A stretch of DNA of 44,550 nt from an uncultured Mucilaginibacter sp. Its GTDB lineage: Bacteria; Bacteroidota; Bacteroidia; Sphingobacteriales; Sphingobacteriaceae. Below are positions 18,401-26,037 of this stretch, one piece after another. The DNA lies in assembly GCF_937859865.1 (NCBI RefSeq), contig NZ_CALMAT010000005.1, positions 5,627-50,176 of the forward strand, written 5' to 3'. The notes beneath the pieces are model-generated. The model worked only from the letters and a program-made list of their open reading frames with translations. It was not told the DNA's origin and searched no databases. The position numbers and the translations under genes were made by a program. Positions within the stretch are counted from its first letter, which is position 1; every line of letters begins with the position of its first letter.

Positions 18401-19671
18401 TTGAGAGTTTGGCCTGTTGAAAACCCTGCTGCACCTACTGTTGTCCAATTGCCCCCGTCATATTTTTTAACGGTTGCTTTATTGCTGTTGCTGCCATCAG
18501 AATAAGCCAGGTAGGGTACATCGTTATTAAATGCAAGGGAAGTAAAAGTAGCAGCCCCGATAGAAATACTTCCCGTCGAACCGGCCACAACCCAGTTGCT
18601 GCCATCAAACAACATGGCCGTACCTTTTTTAGTATCGGCATTTTTGAAGGTTACAAAAGGTATGCTTCCAGCCAAAGCAATGGAGGTATTTTCTGCATAA
18701 CCTGCCGAAAAGCCTTCTACACCTACCGTTACCCAGCTTTGTCCGTTATACTTTTTTACGGTTGCTTTGCCGTTTAAGCCGCCATCTTCGTAAGCTACAT
18801 AAGGCGTACCGTTTGAGGCAATCGAGATATAAGCGGCAGTATTGGTCGAAACATTTGTATTGCCTACTTGCACCCAGTTACTGCCATCAAATCTTTTGAC
18901 AGAGAGTTTATAATTATTGTTAGCATCGGTGTAAGCCACAAAAGGTATATTACCATAAAAAACGAAAGCAAAAAAACTAACCTGCCCTGCTAAAGTTGAA
19001 GGTGTACCCACAGTTACCCAACTGCTGCCCACAAACTTTTTCACGGTAGCTTTAGGAGCAGCACTGGTTCCGTAATCTAAATAAGCGACGTAAGGAATAT
19101 TATTACTATCAAACGACATGACCGTACTTGATGCTGATGTTGAAAAACCTGTTGCACCTACCATCACCCAATTGTTGCCATCAAACCGTTGCACTGTTCC
19201 TCCGTAAGCAACATAAGGTGTATTACCATTAAAAGAAATCGAAATATTACCTGCACTACCCGTAGAAAAACCTGCCGCACCTACCGTTACCCAGCTATTG
19301 CCATCAAATTTCATTACCGTAGCTTTACCACTGTTGGCGGCATCAGAAAATGCTACATAAGGTGTAACTCCGTTGATAGCCAAAGAAATTAAACCGGTAG
19401 TACCGCCCGAAAAGCCTGCTGCCCCTACCATTATCCAGTTACTGCCGTCAAACTTTTTGACCGTGAGTTTGCTAGAGTTATTGGCATCCGAAGAAACAAC
19501 ATAAGGAACACCATCCGGAGAGGTAACAATATTATTGTACTTGATAAGGCCCGAAAAAGCTTCGTTGTTATCATCCGGCCCAACCGGCTTCCAGGTTTGT
19601 GCCTGGCCGGTAAACCTTCCAAGCAACAAAAACAATAAAACAACAATGAGTTTAGGTAAAGTTTTATCCAT
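12496..19671 (-). CDS. Giant T9SS-secreted repeat protein with two propeller-like blocks
   Basis: 2391 residues from MDKTLPKLIVVLL (19671); the frame is open 23 codons further upstream. Order: signal peptide (1-24); repeat block 1 (about 28-685) of 13 units of about 45-50 residues with the core KKFDGSNWVTVGAAGFS and a following SLAFNGTTPYVAYxD; a cadherin-like beta-sandwich (SNAQLSNLALS, TPTLADATASV); an Ig-like domain (TFAALPAKTYGDADF); block 2 (about 885-1545), again 13 units; a second cadherin-like domain; then alternating Ig-like and MBG-like domains (NKSKTYNEANPELTLTYSGF, DDQTRAFGSANPALTITYSG); a Cys-containing domain; and a C-terminal type A T9SS sorting domain (VVYPNPVEQTLSLNIGN to the end). 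Probably exported and surface-bound; the ligand is unknown. It is almost free of the dispersed 12-mer (one near miss at 17772). Confidence 0.9.
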   Translation of the reverse strand: MDKTLPKLIVVLLFLLLGRFTGQAQTWKPVGPDDNNEAFSGLIKYNNIVTSPDGVPYVVSSDANNSSKLTVKKFDGSNWIMVGAAGFSGGTTGLISLAINGVTPYVAFSDAANSGKATVMKFDGNSWVTVGAAGFSTGSAGNISISFNGNTPYVAYGGTVQRFDGNNWVMVGATGFSTSASSTVMSFDSNNIPYVAYLDYGTSAAPKATVKKFVGSSWVTVGTPSTLAGQVSFFAFVFYGNIPFVAYTDANNNYKLSVKRFDGSNWVQVGNTNVSTNTAAYISIASNGTPYVAYEDGGLNGKATVKKYNGQSWVTVGVEGFSAGYAENTSIALAGSIPFVTFKNADTKKGTAMLFDGSNWVVAGSTGSISIGAATFTSLAFNNDVPYLAYSDGSNSNKATVKKYDGGNWTTVGAAGFSTGQTLKNSLVFNGGTPYLSYSDNANSSKATVMKFDGSNWVAVGVAGFSSGAAPYISLAFNGTTPYVAYGDYGNSGKVTVKKFDGSSWQTVGAAEFSAGAVNSLAFGINSTVPYVAYADNSNGGKLTVMKFNGTSWVLVGTPNFSAGAYPPLAFDGTTFYAAYNDPNASNKLTVKKFDGSNWVNVGAAGLSASGASYVTFAFNGNTPYVGYADASFGNKMTVKQFDGNNWITVGTPGISAGGISGINSTSLLVNNNKVYLAYDLDGAYVKSFANPASSNAQLSNLALSLGTLAPAFAAGISSYTASVPNTTSSITLTPTLADATASVTVNGVAVASGIASAATPLIVGNNTIATVVTAQDGITTQTYTLTVNRAQAAQTITFAALPAKTYGDADFVPGATASSGLPISYTTSNPAVAIVTANGLIHLVSAGTANITASQVGSTDYLAAPDVVQTLTVGQPQNPGQVLTWKPLGPDDLPGLSAGIANFTNIVTDPSGIPYIAFSDVGNGGKVTVKKFQGSNWVTVGTAGFSAGTANYLSLALNGSIPYVAYRDFSNSQKITVMMFDGSNWTTVGTAGFSDGQITNPTLTFNGNMPYISYAELVNNTKRATVMKFDGTNWATLGTVGFFSSNFDPSLSLAFDGTIPYVVYGDNDYNGKATLKNFNGSSWTTVGTPGFTTGAALYLSLAFNSGTAYVAYADGGNGRKATLKKLNGSNWATVGALGFSTGPANYASLTFSGNTPYIAYQDGDAGKATVKKFDGNSWVTVGTVSFSTGVATYTSLAFSGNIPYLIYRDDGNSSKAIVKKFDGSSWVTVGSGISGGPTGSPSLAFSGITAYIAYSDNNNGGKVTVKKFDGSNWVAVGMEGFTTRYVDQVSLTVSNGTPYIFYGDLGGNFGTGAVMKFDGSNWVIVGASGFKQTTVTYPSIKINNGVPYVVYQTGIVNGGTIVVQKFNGTDWITVGSSIAFNSNYPSLAFNGDTPYVIYSDGPPSANFASQARATVKKFDGTNWVTVGGARFSSDRIVYPSIVFNGNTPYVSYTNYLDGVETIQKFDGIKWVTVSTSGFVSTAPVSFALVGDTPYAAYGSRATVSRFDGSNWITVGQPFVSAGAVNSTSLLVNNNKLYLAYSSDGVYVKYYDLPVSTNAQLSNLALSSGSLTPAFAAGTIAYTASVSNSTTSITLTPTLADATASVKVNGVAVIAGSASAAIPLNIGSNTIKTVVTAQDSTTTQTYTLTVNRAQAAQTITFAAFPTKTYGDADFAPSATSTNNAIAALTYTSSSPAVATIVDGKIHIVGAGTATITANQAADSTHNAATPVSQNFIVVKTVLTITAENKSKTYNEANPELTLTYSGFVNGDTKETALTALPTAATTATATSPAGDYPITATGAAGNNYTFTYLPGTLTIKKASQVITFASIPDKTYGDTDFTLGATASSGLAVAYSSSDPSVASVDANGNVHLLSAGTVTITAQQVGDNNYNAATPVAQTLMVKQASQTITFASLPTNTYYGDADFNLNATSSSGLLFTYASSNTAVATVTTDGKVHVLMAGTTTITASQAGNANFAATNATQNLTVLKAALTIKADDQTRAFGSANPALTITYSGFVNAETQTNLNALPKASTTATSTSAAGTYPIAISGAASDNYAITYIPGTLTVTQAAQTITFGTLAAKAFGNPDFTPAATASSGLPVSFASSNPAVVTIVNGQLHLVAPGTATITATQSGNTNYLAAESVSQTLAIVFSLPAKNFTVSATGESCKNSKNGEINITAASSQNYTATIVVAGTSTAYPFTNQLSVKNLPAGIYPVCITVAGYPDYSQCFNVTVTQPQDLAVSAVINPTSSTLSLSLAGASSYNISLNGATYTTTQSSVSLPLAAGKNSLQVSTSSICQGVYAKTIELPAGIVVYPNPVEQTLSLNIGNNKSVAATAEVYNMQGKMVYRGKTGVNQGNCAFDVPGLLPGNYVLKLVLDHTETRIKIIKK

Positions 19672-19946
19672 AGTATTCAGGCTTAATCCAAAAATTATTT
19701 GGGTTTTATAGGTTTTAAAAACAAGGGAAACGGCTATCACGAAACGTTTTTTTGCTTAAAAAAAGAAAGGTTAACTTCTTTTCTTCTTGAAAATAAAACA
19801 AATAAGGCTTCGGTTATTAATATTAATCAGCGGCTAATGTTACAGATGTAAACATACTTAAATAAATAACAAAACCTAATTTAATGTCGAGATTTTCAAG
19901 CCCTCGTTTGAGATTTGATGGGTAAACTTTGATCAAAAAACCGCTA

Positions 19947-19978
19947 TAAAAACAGCATTGTTGTTGATGCTTCTTTTA
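19947..19978. repeat. Diverging pair of dispersed 12-mers
   Basis: TAAAAACAGCAT (19947-19958, plus) and ATGCTTCTTTTA (19967-19978, minus motif) are 8 bases apart, one of each core type. They lie just upstream of the putative -7 box of the GH16 gene. Confidence 0.75.
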
Positions 19979-19989
19979 GGCACATTTAA

Positions 19990-19997
19990 TTATACTT
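19990..19997 (+). promoter_or_regulatory. Putative -7 box of the GH16 gene
   Basis: TATACTTG, one mismatch to TAnnTTTG, 27 bases before the ATG. A TTG at 19964-19966 could serve as the upstream element, which would place a 12-mer copy between the two. Confidence 0.3.
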
Positions 19998-20024
19998 GTA
20001 TCCGCCAAAACCAATAAAACCAAC

Positions 20025-20888
20025 ATGAAAATTTATACCTTATTTTTAACATCCTGTTTGGCCATTGCAAACGCATCGGCACAAACAAAACCGGCCAAAA
20101 TAGATACTTTGTTTTTTGAAGATTTTAACGGCAAAACGCTCGACCGCAGCCGCTGGAACATAGAAATAACCGGAAACACGGCAAACAATGAGCAACAGGC
20201 TTATGTAGATGCCGCTTCAACGCTTTATTTAGTGCACAACAAAAAAGCGGAAGGTGCCAAAAAAGGTGCTTTGGTGATCAAACCGCTTTACCAGCCGGGC
20301 TATACCAGCAAAGAGCAAAAACATTATGATTTTTTGTCCGCACGGATCAATACCAGGGCCAAATTTGAGTTTACTTACGGCACTGCTTCTGTCCGCATGA
20401 AAATGTCATCCGGTGCAGGTTTATGGCCTGCTTTTTGGGCTTTGGGCGAAGGGAAATGGCCGGATTGCGGCGAAATTGACGTGATGGAAACCGTGGGCGA
20501 TTCTTCCTGGGTGAGCCACGCGCTGCACGGCCCGGGCTATTTCGGCAACACGCCGTTGGCTTACCGCGCTTTTTTTGATAAAGGAACGGATGTTTCCCAA
20601 TGGCATGTTTATGCTGTTGACTGGACGCCCAACTCGCTTGTTTTTAAGGTAGATGATAAAGTTACGTACACGGTAACCAAGGAAATGGCAGAAAAATATG
20701 GCCGCTGGGCTTTTGACAACCCGAAGTTCATTATCGTAAATTTTGCTTTGGGCGGCGGTTATCCAAATGGTGTCAATAAAATCACTTTCCCATACTTTGG
20801 CCTTTCGCAACATAGTGTTGACCTGATTAAAGCCCGAAAAGCAAAAACCCTGGTAGATTGGGTTTTGGTAACGAAAAGCAAACCCTAA
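20025..20888 (+). CDS. GH16 family glycoside hydrolase (beta-glucanase/laminarinase type)
   Basis: A 287-residue secreted enzyme. Signal peptide at 1-19 (ends ANASAQ). The catalytic motif is EIDVME, with nucleophile Glu150, Asp152 and acid/base Glu155. Flanking FEDFNGKTLDRSRWN, GLWPAFWALG and WHVYAVDWTPNSLVFKVD are typical of bacterial GH16 endo-1,3(4)-beta-glucanases. The expected product is cleaved beta-1,3 or mixed-linked glucan; exact specificity cannot be read from sequence. Single gene, followed 24 bases later by an inverted pair of 12-mers that could act as a terminator. Confidence 0.93.
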   Translation: MKIYTLFLTSCLAIANASAQTKPAKIDTLFFEDFNGKTLDRSRWNIEITGNTANNEQQAYVDAASTLYLVHNKKAEGAKKGALVIKPLYQPGYTSKEQKHYDFLSARINTRAKFEFTYGTASVRMKMSSGAGLWPAFWALGEGKWPDCGEIDVMETVGDSSWVSHALHGPGYFGNTPLAYRAFFDKGTDVSQWHVYAVDWTPNSLVFKVDDKVTYTVTKEMAEKYGRWAFDNPKFIIVNFALGGGYPNGVNKITFPYFGLSQHSVDLIKARKAKTLVDWVLVTKSKP

Positions 20889-20911
20889 AAAGTCGATCCT
20901 GAAAATATACC

Positions 20912-20956
20912 GGTAAAAGAAGCATCAAGAAGTTTTGGTTTGATGCTTCTTTTACC
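20912..20956. terminator. Hairpin built from two inverted 12-mer copies after GH16
   Basis: A perfect 17-base stem: GGTAAAAGAAGCATCAA (20912-20928) against its complement at 20940-20956, with an 11-base loop. It starts 24 bases past the stop. The U-tract is poor, so the terminator role is tentative, but the inverted arrangement is certain. Confidence 0.55.
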
Positions 20957-20979
20957 CTATAAATTTTGGTACCAAACGA

Positions 20980-21144
20980 AAGCGCTTTTTAAATTTAGAC
21001 AAGAAAAAATACCAATGCTTCTTTTATGCCTATAAAATTGGTGTTGGATATGGTATGGGTTCAGAAACTGCAAAAAAAACAATGATTTTTATATGGTAAA
21101 AGAAGCATGGGAAATAAGCTGGACAAAACTTAAACAAGCCCTTA
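20980..21144. repeat. MITE-like inverted-repeat element, copy E3
   Basis: Left end AAGCGCTTTTTAAATTT (20980-20996), right end AAAACTTAAACAAGCCCTTA (21125-21144). Inner arms: minus-strand 12-mer at 21015-21026 with TGCCTATAAAATTGG, and plus-strand 12-mer at 21097-21108 preceded by GATTTTTATATGG. The right end runs into the stop codon of the histidine kinase gene. With the hairpin at 20912 it fills the gap 20889-21141. Confidence 0.7.
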
Positions 21145-23274
21145 ATCTGCCAACGGCAGGCTGAAATAAAAGGCAGAGCCTTTTCCCACTTCGCTTTCTA
21201 CCCAAATTTTGCCACTATGGCGATGGACAATTTCCGAGCATAAATATAAACCGATCCCAAAACCCGAAATGGTTTGGGTATGTGTTCCTTCTACCCGGTA
21301 ATAACGGTTAAAAAGTTGTTGAATATCTGTTTCATCAATGCCTATGCCTTCGTCTTTTACGCTTACCTGTGTCTGCCCGTCAAAAGAAATGCAAGCTATA
21401 TTGATTGTGCTTCCCGGGGCAGAATATTTAACCGCATTGCTGATGAAATTGTTGATCACCTGGCCAATTTTGTCCCTATCGGCAACTACAAAAGTTGGTT
21501 CGACGGGGGCAAATATAATTTGGTGGGAAGAAATCATGGTTGCGGTTTCTGCCTCGGTTTCTTTAACCAGGTTGGCCATGTCAAACCGTTGTTTATCAAT
21601 ATAAATTTTGCCCGATTCTAAACGCGAAACGTTTAAAAACCCGTTGATGATGGTGGTCATCTTTTTAACCTGGGTTACAGATTTGTCCAGGGCAGTCAGG
21701 ATAAACGGGTCTTGAGTTTTCCTTGCTTTGCCTTGCAATACTTGTAGATAAGCATAAATTGTGGTTACCGGGGTTTTTAGTTCGTGGCTTACGATCCCGA
21801 TAAAATCGTTTTTGCGCTGCTCGTCTAATTTTTGCTCGGTAACATCAATAGACGAGCTGGTGTAGCCGGCAAAAGTTCCGTTGGGATGGAAACGCGGCGA
21901 GCCTTTGGCCAGCAGCCAGCGATAGGCTCCTTGCGGGCCCAAAATCCTGAATTCTGCTGTAAAAGGTAGTTTTTCTTTAAAAGCCGTTAAATAAGTGTTA
22001 AGATAATGCTCCTTATCTTCCGGGTGGACCAAATCAAACCAGCCATGTTTCAGCAATTCTGAGGTTGGCCTGCCCGTCAAATCTGTCCAGGCCTTATTAA
22101 AATAAGTGGAGTTGCTTGCTTCATCGCTTACAGCAATCAAAACATGCGTACTTTCGGCCATTGTACGAAAGCGCTCTTCGCTTTCCACTATAGTCTGATG
22201 TGCCTTTACCTGCCCTGTTACTTCCACTGCGGCTTGTATAATACCCACAACCTTACTTCCTTCGTAAAGTGCCCTGTAATTCAAATTAAAGTAACAAATT
22301 TCGTCTTTGCCGTTCCTTTTTAAGGTAACTTGTGCTGCCGTTGTACTATAAGGTTCGCCTGTATGATAAACTTGGTATAAAACATCAACAATCGGCTGGC
22401 CCCTTAGTTCCGGCAATGCGGCAATAAGCGGCTGCCCGATAACAGCCGTACTTTTACCAAGCATTTGCAGCATTGCTTCGTTTACCATCTCAAATACCAT
22501 GTCTTCCCCTTTACAAACCAGGATAGGCAAAGGCGCATATTCAATCAGCGAGCGAAACCTTTGTTCACTTTCGTACAAATTGGTGTTCAGGTTGTACAAA
22601 TCCTCCTGTATGGCCAAAAGTTCTTCATTGGTTGCCGCCAGTTCTTCGTTTGAAGCCGCCAATTCTTCGACGGTAGCTGCCAGTTCTGCCGTACGATCGT
22701 TTACCAGTGCCTCCAGGTTTTGGTTGGAAAATTTTAAGGTATCCACCGCTCTGTTCAGTTCCTGATTGGCCGATACGACTTTCCGGTTTGCGTCGTCCAA
22801 TTGATCGTTCAACCAGTGCAACTGCCCCGAACTTGCTGCCAATGCTTCTTTTGTCAGTACTTTTTCGGTAACGTCATTGGCCAGTTGGATGATGTACTGG
22901 ATTTCTCCTGCTTCATCCAAAACCGGTGTATGGCTCGGGTCCCAATAACGCTGAATAAACTGGCCGAGGTTGTTTACATTGGGCACATCGTACCGCTGGA
23001 TTTGCATATAATGCGGTTTCTTGGTCCGCAACACCTCTTGCAAAGAAGCATTGATGTTTTGCATACCATCTGCATCGGGCAAATCGGGGTTATCCGGAAA
23101 AGCTTCAAAAATATGTTTGCCAACAATTTTTTCCCTACTGGTTTCTATGGCTGCTAAATAAATATTGCTGGCTGTCAAAATGTACAAATCCGGCGAAAGG
23201 ATGAGGTACATATTGGGCACCGTTTCCAGTGCTTTAAGCGTTTCGGCAGAAGGAAGTGCAGGTTGAAGCATCAA
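21142..23274 (-). CDS. Multi-PAS sensor histidine kinase
   Basis: A 710-residue protein without obvious membrane segments, hence probably cytosolic. PAS domain 1 at about 18-140, a coiled coil at about 145-235 (repeats of EELAASNEELAATNEEL), PAS 2 at about 240-355, PAS 3 with PAC at about 365-480, HisKA with the H-box IVSHELKTP (His497), and HATPase_c at about 590-710 with N-box NNFISNAVKYS and G boxes DEGIGID and SGFGIGLYL. Autophosphorylating two-component kinase; no response regulator is next to it (orphan) and the signal is unknown. The stop codon lies at the edge of element E3. Confidence 0.92.
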   Translation of the reverse strand: MMLQPALPSAETLKALETVPNMYLILSPDLYILTASNIYLAAIETSREKIVGKHIFEAFPDNPDLPDADGMQNINASLQEVLRTKKPHYMQIQRYDVPNVNNLGQFIQRYWDPSHTPVLDEAGEIQYIIQLANDVTEKVLTKEALAASSGQLHWLNDQLDDANRKVVSANQELNRAVDTLKFSNQNLEALVNDRTAELAATVEELAASNEELAATNEELLAIQEDLYNLNTNLYESEQRFRSLIEYAPLPILVCKGEDMVFEMVNEAMLQMLGKSTAVIGQPLIAALPELRGQPIVDVLYQVYHTGEPYSTTAAQVTLKRNGKDEICYFNLNYRALYEGSKVVGIIQAAVEVTGQVKAHQTIVESEERFRTMAESTHVLIAVSDEASNSTYFNKAWTDLTGRPTSELLKHGWFDLVHPEDKEHYLNTYLTAFKEKLPFTAEFRILGPQGAYRWLLAKGSPRFHPNGTFAGYTSSSIDVTEQKLDEQRKNDFIGIVSHELKTPVTTIYAYLQVLQGKARKTQDPFILTALDKSVTQVKKMTTIINGFLNVSRLESGKIYIDKQRFDMANLVKETEAETATMISSHQIIFAPVEPTFVVADRDKIGQVINNFISNAVKYSAPGSTINIACISFDGQTQVSVKDEGIGIDETDIQQLFNRYYRVEGTHTQTISGFGIGLYLCSEIVHRHSGKIWVESEVGKGSAFYFSLPLAD

Positions 23275-23434
23275 AAATTATATTAAACGGTAGCTTTGAT
23301 CGTAAAGTTAGCGGTTTCGGCTATTTCAAACAGAATCCGGCAATTAGCAATAAGCTTATAATCGGAAGAAATGTTAGGATCGAAGTCAAAAAAATTGCCC
23401 ATAAAAAAAAGCACAACAGCTTGATATGGCTGCC

Positions 23435-23463
23435 ATGCTTCTTTTATGCCTATAAAATTGGTG
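23435..23463 (-). repeat. Dispersed 12-mer, extended form, after mqo
   Basis: On the minus strand a TAAAAGAAGCAT copy at 23435-23446 is preceded by CCAATTTTATAGGCA. It lies 25 bases beyond the mqo stop codon and matches the inner arm of the E elements. Confidence 0.75.
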
Positions 23464-23470
23464 CGCCGGG

Positions 23471-24982
23471 TTAAACCGTTTCCGGTATGGTTAGGCCTAA
23501 AACTTTGCTGGTTTCTTCGCGGATTTTTCCGGCCAGTTCAGGCTCTTTGCCTAACTTTTTTCCGTAAGAAGGCATCATTTCTTTCATTTTGCTTTGCCAG
23601 GCTTCGGATTGCATTTGTGTTTTAAAACATCTTCCAATCAAATCTACCATAATCGAAACGGCAGTTGATGCGCCCGGCGATGCGCCCAGCAAAGCAGCAA
23701 TACTGCCATCGGCTGCGCTTACCACTTCGGTGCCAAATTCTAAAACGCCTCCTTTTACCGGGTCTTTTTTGATCACTTGCACACGCTGGCCTGCCGTTTC
23801 CAGTTCCCAGTCTTCCATTCGGGCAGTCGGCAAATATTCTTTTAAAGCTTCCAAACGGTCTTCCGGCGATTGTCGCACCTGGTCAATCAAATATTTGGTG
23901 AGCGGGATATTTTTAATCCCGGCCGACATCATCGGGAAAATATTGTCTGGTTTGATGGACAAAGGCAAATCCAAATAAGAACCGTTTTTGAGGAATTTGG
24001 TGGAAAAGCCTGCATACGGGCCAAAAAGCAGTTCGCGCTTGCCTTCGATCATTCGTGTATCCAAATGCGGGACAGACATCGGCGGCGAACCAACCGCAGC
24101 TTTGCCGTAAACTTTGGCCTGGTGGCGTTTGATGACCGCCGGGTTGATGCAACGCAGCCATTGCCCGCTCACCGGAAATCCGCCAAAACCTTTTCCTTCT
24201 TTGATATTTGATTTTTCCAGCAAAGGCAAAGAACCGCCGCCAGCACCGATAAACACAAATTTAGCCGTCAGTTTTCGGCTTTCGCCGGTGCCCAGGTTTT
24301 TTACTTTCACCGTCCAGGAAGCGTCTTTGTTTTGTTCCAAGTCGCGTATTTCGTGGCCATATTCCAAATCAACGCCCTCCATAGTTTTTAGTTTGGCAAA
24401 CATGGCTTTGGTCAAAGCACCGAAATTAACATCCGTGCCCAGTTCCATCCGCGTAGCGGCCACTTTTTCGTTCGGGTCGCGGCCGTCCATCACTAAAGGC
24501 ATCCATTCGGCCAACTGCTTTTTGTCTTCCGAATACACCATCTCCTTAAACAAGTGGTGTTTTTTTAAGGCTTCGTACCGTTTGCGCAGGTATTCTACGT
24601 GTTTTTCGCCCCAAACAAAGCTCATGTGCGGGATGCTTTTGATAAAATTTGGCGCATCCGACAGGAATTGCTGTTGCAGCAAGAAGCTCCAAAACTGTTT
24701 GGATTCCTCAAAAGATTCGGCAATTTTTACCGCTTTTACCGTTTCGATTGATCCGTCAGGCAATTCCGGCGTGTAGTTCAGTTCGCAAAAGGCCGAATGA
24801 CCAGTTCCGGCATTGTTCCAGGCATCCGAACTTTCGGCGGCGGCGCCATCCAAACGTTCAAATATTTTGATGGTTAATTTTGGCTCCAGTTCTTTCAGCA
24901 TTACGCCAAGTGTGGCACTCATGATACCGGCACCGATTAAAATGACATCTGTATTTTCAGAAATATTTCCTGATTGATCCAT
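23471..24982 (-). CDS. mqo: Malate:quinone oxidoreductase
   Basis: FAD-dependent membrane-associated enzyme that oxidises malate to oxaloacetate with quinone as acceptor in the TCA cycle. About 503 residues from MDQSGNISENTDVIL; the frame is open 19 codons further but that leader is not family-like. The N-terminal dinucleotide-binding fold is DVILIGAGIMSATLG. Further family stretches: WNNAGTGHSAFCELNYTP, GVDLEYGHEIRDL, FVFIGAGGGSLPLLEKS, GFPVSGQWLRC, PHLDTRMI and LLGASPGASTAVSIM. Standalone gene. Confidence 0.96.
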   Translation of the reverse strand: MDQSGNISENTDVILIGAGIMSATLGVMLKELEPKLTIKIFERLDGAAAESSDAWNNAGTGHSAFCELNYTPELPDGSIETVKAVKIAESFEESKQFWSFLLQQQFLSDAPNFIKSIPHMSFVWGEKHVEYLRKRYEALKKHHLFKEMVYSEDKKQLAEWMPLVMDGRDPNEKVAATRMELGTDVNFGALTKAMFAKLKTMEGVDLEYGHEIRDLEQNKDASWTVKVKNLGTGESRKLTAKFVFIGAGGGSLPLLEKSNIKEGKGFGGFPVSGQWLRCINPAVIKRHQAKVYGKAAVGSPPMSVPHLDTRMIEGKRELLFGPYAGFSTKFLKNGSYLDLPLSIKPDNIFPMMSAGIKNIPLTKYLIDQVRQSPEDRLEALKEYLPTARMEDWELETAGQRVQVIKKDPVKGGVLEFGTEVVSAADGSIAALLGASPGASTAVSIMVDLIGRCFKTQMQSEAWQSKMKEMMPSYGKKLGKEPELAGKIREETSKVLGLTIPETV

Positions 24983-25136
24983 AGTATTTTTTGAAGAATA
25001 ACGAAGAAAAACAAAGATACATGCAAATTTAAAAAGCAAAGTTTGGAAAGGTAAGCGATTGAAATTTGATCTGCAAATGACAAGCTGTTTTACCTGCTTT
25101 TCTGGATGGTTAACAACAAATTTTTGGTTTTGATTG

Positions 25137-25160
25137 ATGCTGTTTTTATGAGGTAAAATT
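25137..25160 (-). repeat. Dispersed 12-mer (ACAG type), extended form
   Basis: On the minus strand a TAAAAACAGCAT copy (25137-25148) is preceded by AATTTTACCTCA. It lies upstream of mqo. Confidence 0.7.
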
Positions 25161-25292
25161 CATTGTGCGATGCAATACACAGATTTTACCTTCGCATAAA
25201 ACATCCTTTAAAATAAACTCAGGATTTGTAAAGCTAATGTGTCTTTCGGCCTTCCTAAACTTTCGGACTTTACCGACTTCCCAACTTCATCA

Positions 25293-25316
25293 ATACTTCT
25301 TTTACCACCTAAAAAT
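25293..25316 (-). repeat. Dispersed 12-mer, extended form, after the DedA gene
   Basis: On the minus strand a TAAAAGAAGTAT copy (25293-25304) is preceded by ATTTTTAGGTGG. It starts within a few bases of the DedA stop codon. Confidence 0.75.
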
Positions 25317-25318
25317 CA

Positions 25319-25975
25319 TCAACTATTTTTGGCTGCGCTTGAAGTCCGGCTTTTGATGGCTGCAAAAATAGGCGGGATAATAGAAACCAAAATGATCAGC
25401 ACTACAACAATCGTAAAGTTCCTTTTCACCACCGGAATCCCTCCAAAGAAATAGCCGAGAAACAAAAATAAAGCAATCCAGGAAGCGCCGCCAATAAAAT
25501 TGTACAAAGTGTACTTGCCCAGCGGCATTTTCCCAACGCCTGCCACAAAAGGCGCAACCGTTCTAAAAATCGGTAAAAAACGGCTGAAAATTACCGCTTT
25601 GCCGCCGTGCGTATCAAAAAAGGCTTTGGTTTTGAGGTAATAATCCAACTTCAATATCTTGTTTTCCGGCTTAAAAACCTTTACCCCAAAATATTTCCCC
25701 AGCTCGTAATTGGTTGTGTTTCCGGCAACGGCTGCGGCAATCAAAATCAGCAACAATAAAAATAAATTTAAGCCCGAATTGCCGTGCGCAACCAAAGCAC
25801 CGGCAGCAAAAAGCAACGAATCGCCGGGCAAAAAAGGTGTAACCACAAAACCGGTTTCGGCAAAAATGATAAAGAAAAGGATCAAATAAGTCCAGCCCTG
25901 GTACTGTTGGGTAATATCAATCAGGTGTTTATCAATGTGAAGGATAAAATCAATCAGGTTTTTAATCAGTTCCAA
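25319..25975 (-). CDS. DedA family (SNARE-associated) membrane protein
   Basis: About 218 residues. Membrane protein of the DedA/VTT superfamily, whose members include undecaprenyl-phosphate or phospholipid transporters. Signatures: FVVTPFLPGDSLLFAAGALV, the charged re-entrant region NYELGKYFGVKVF, FFDTHGGKAVIFSRFLPIFRT and FVAGVGKMPLGKYTLYNFIGG. I chose the TTG start at 25975 (giving MELIKNLIDFILH) because the ATG at 26035 adds an atypical leader that runs through a 12-mer copy. It is 62 bases downstream of a lipoprotein gene on the same strand. Confidence 0.88.
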   Translation of the reverse strand: MELIKNLIDFILHIDKHLIDITQQYQGWTYLILFFIIFAETGFVVTPFLPGDSLLFAAGALVAHGNSGLNLFLLLLILIAAAVAGNTTNYELGKYFGVKVFKPENKILKLDYYLKTKAFFDTHGGKAVIFSRFLPIFRTVAPFVAGVGKMPLGKYTLYNFIGGASWIALFLFLGYFFGGIPVVKRNFTIVVVLIILVSIIPPIFAAIKSRTSSAAKNS

Positions 25976-26015
25976 AGTGCGCGGTTTTGTATTTTCAAAA
26001 GTAAAAATATTTGGA

Positions 26016-26027
26016 TAAAAGAAGCAG
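26016..26027 (+). repeat. Near-copy of the dispersed 12-mer upstream of the DedA gene
   Basis: TAAAAGAAGCAG, last base off consensus, preceded by AAAAATATTTGGA. With the copy at 25293 it brackets the DedA gene as inward-looking inverted copies. Confidence 0.5.
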
Positions 26028-26037
26028 GGTTGCAAAT

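Larger units (their letters stand above)
19672..20024. other. Intergenic region between divergent giant gene and GH16 gene
   Basis: 353 bases with no credible small gene. It holds the divergent start regions, a -7-like box for the GH16 gene and an outward-facing pair of dispersed 12-mers at 19947-19978. Nothing else was seen. Confidence 0.5.
24983..25318. other. Intergenic region between mqo and the DedA gene
   Basis: 336 bases upstream of mqo and downstream of the DedA gene. It holds two dispersed 12-mer copies (25137-25148 and 25293-25304). No plausible gene or clear terminator was seen otherwise. Confidence 0.5.

Noticed and set aside
12496-19740. Giant gene as an RTX/adhesin toxin or diversity-generating retroelement target
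   Set aside because: No RTX nonapeptides, no reverse transcriptase or template repeat nearby; the domain set fits a T9SS surface protein.
22842-22853. ATGCTTCTTTTG in the histidine kinase gene as a motif copy
   Set aside because: The last base differs, the AT tract is missing and it falls in ordinary coding sequence; not counted.
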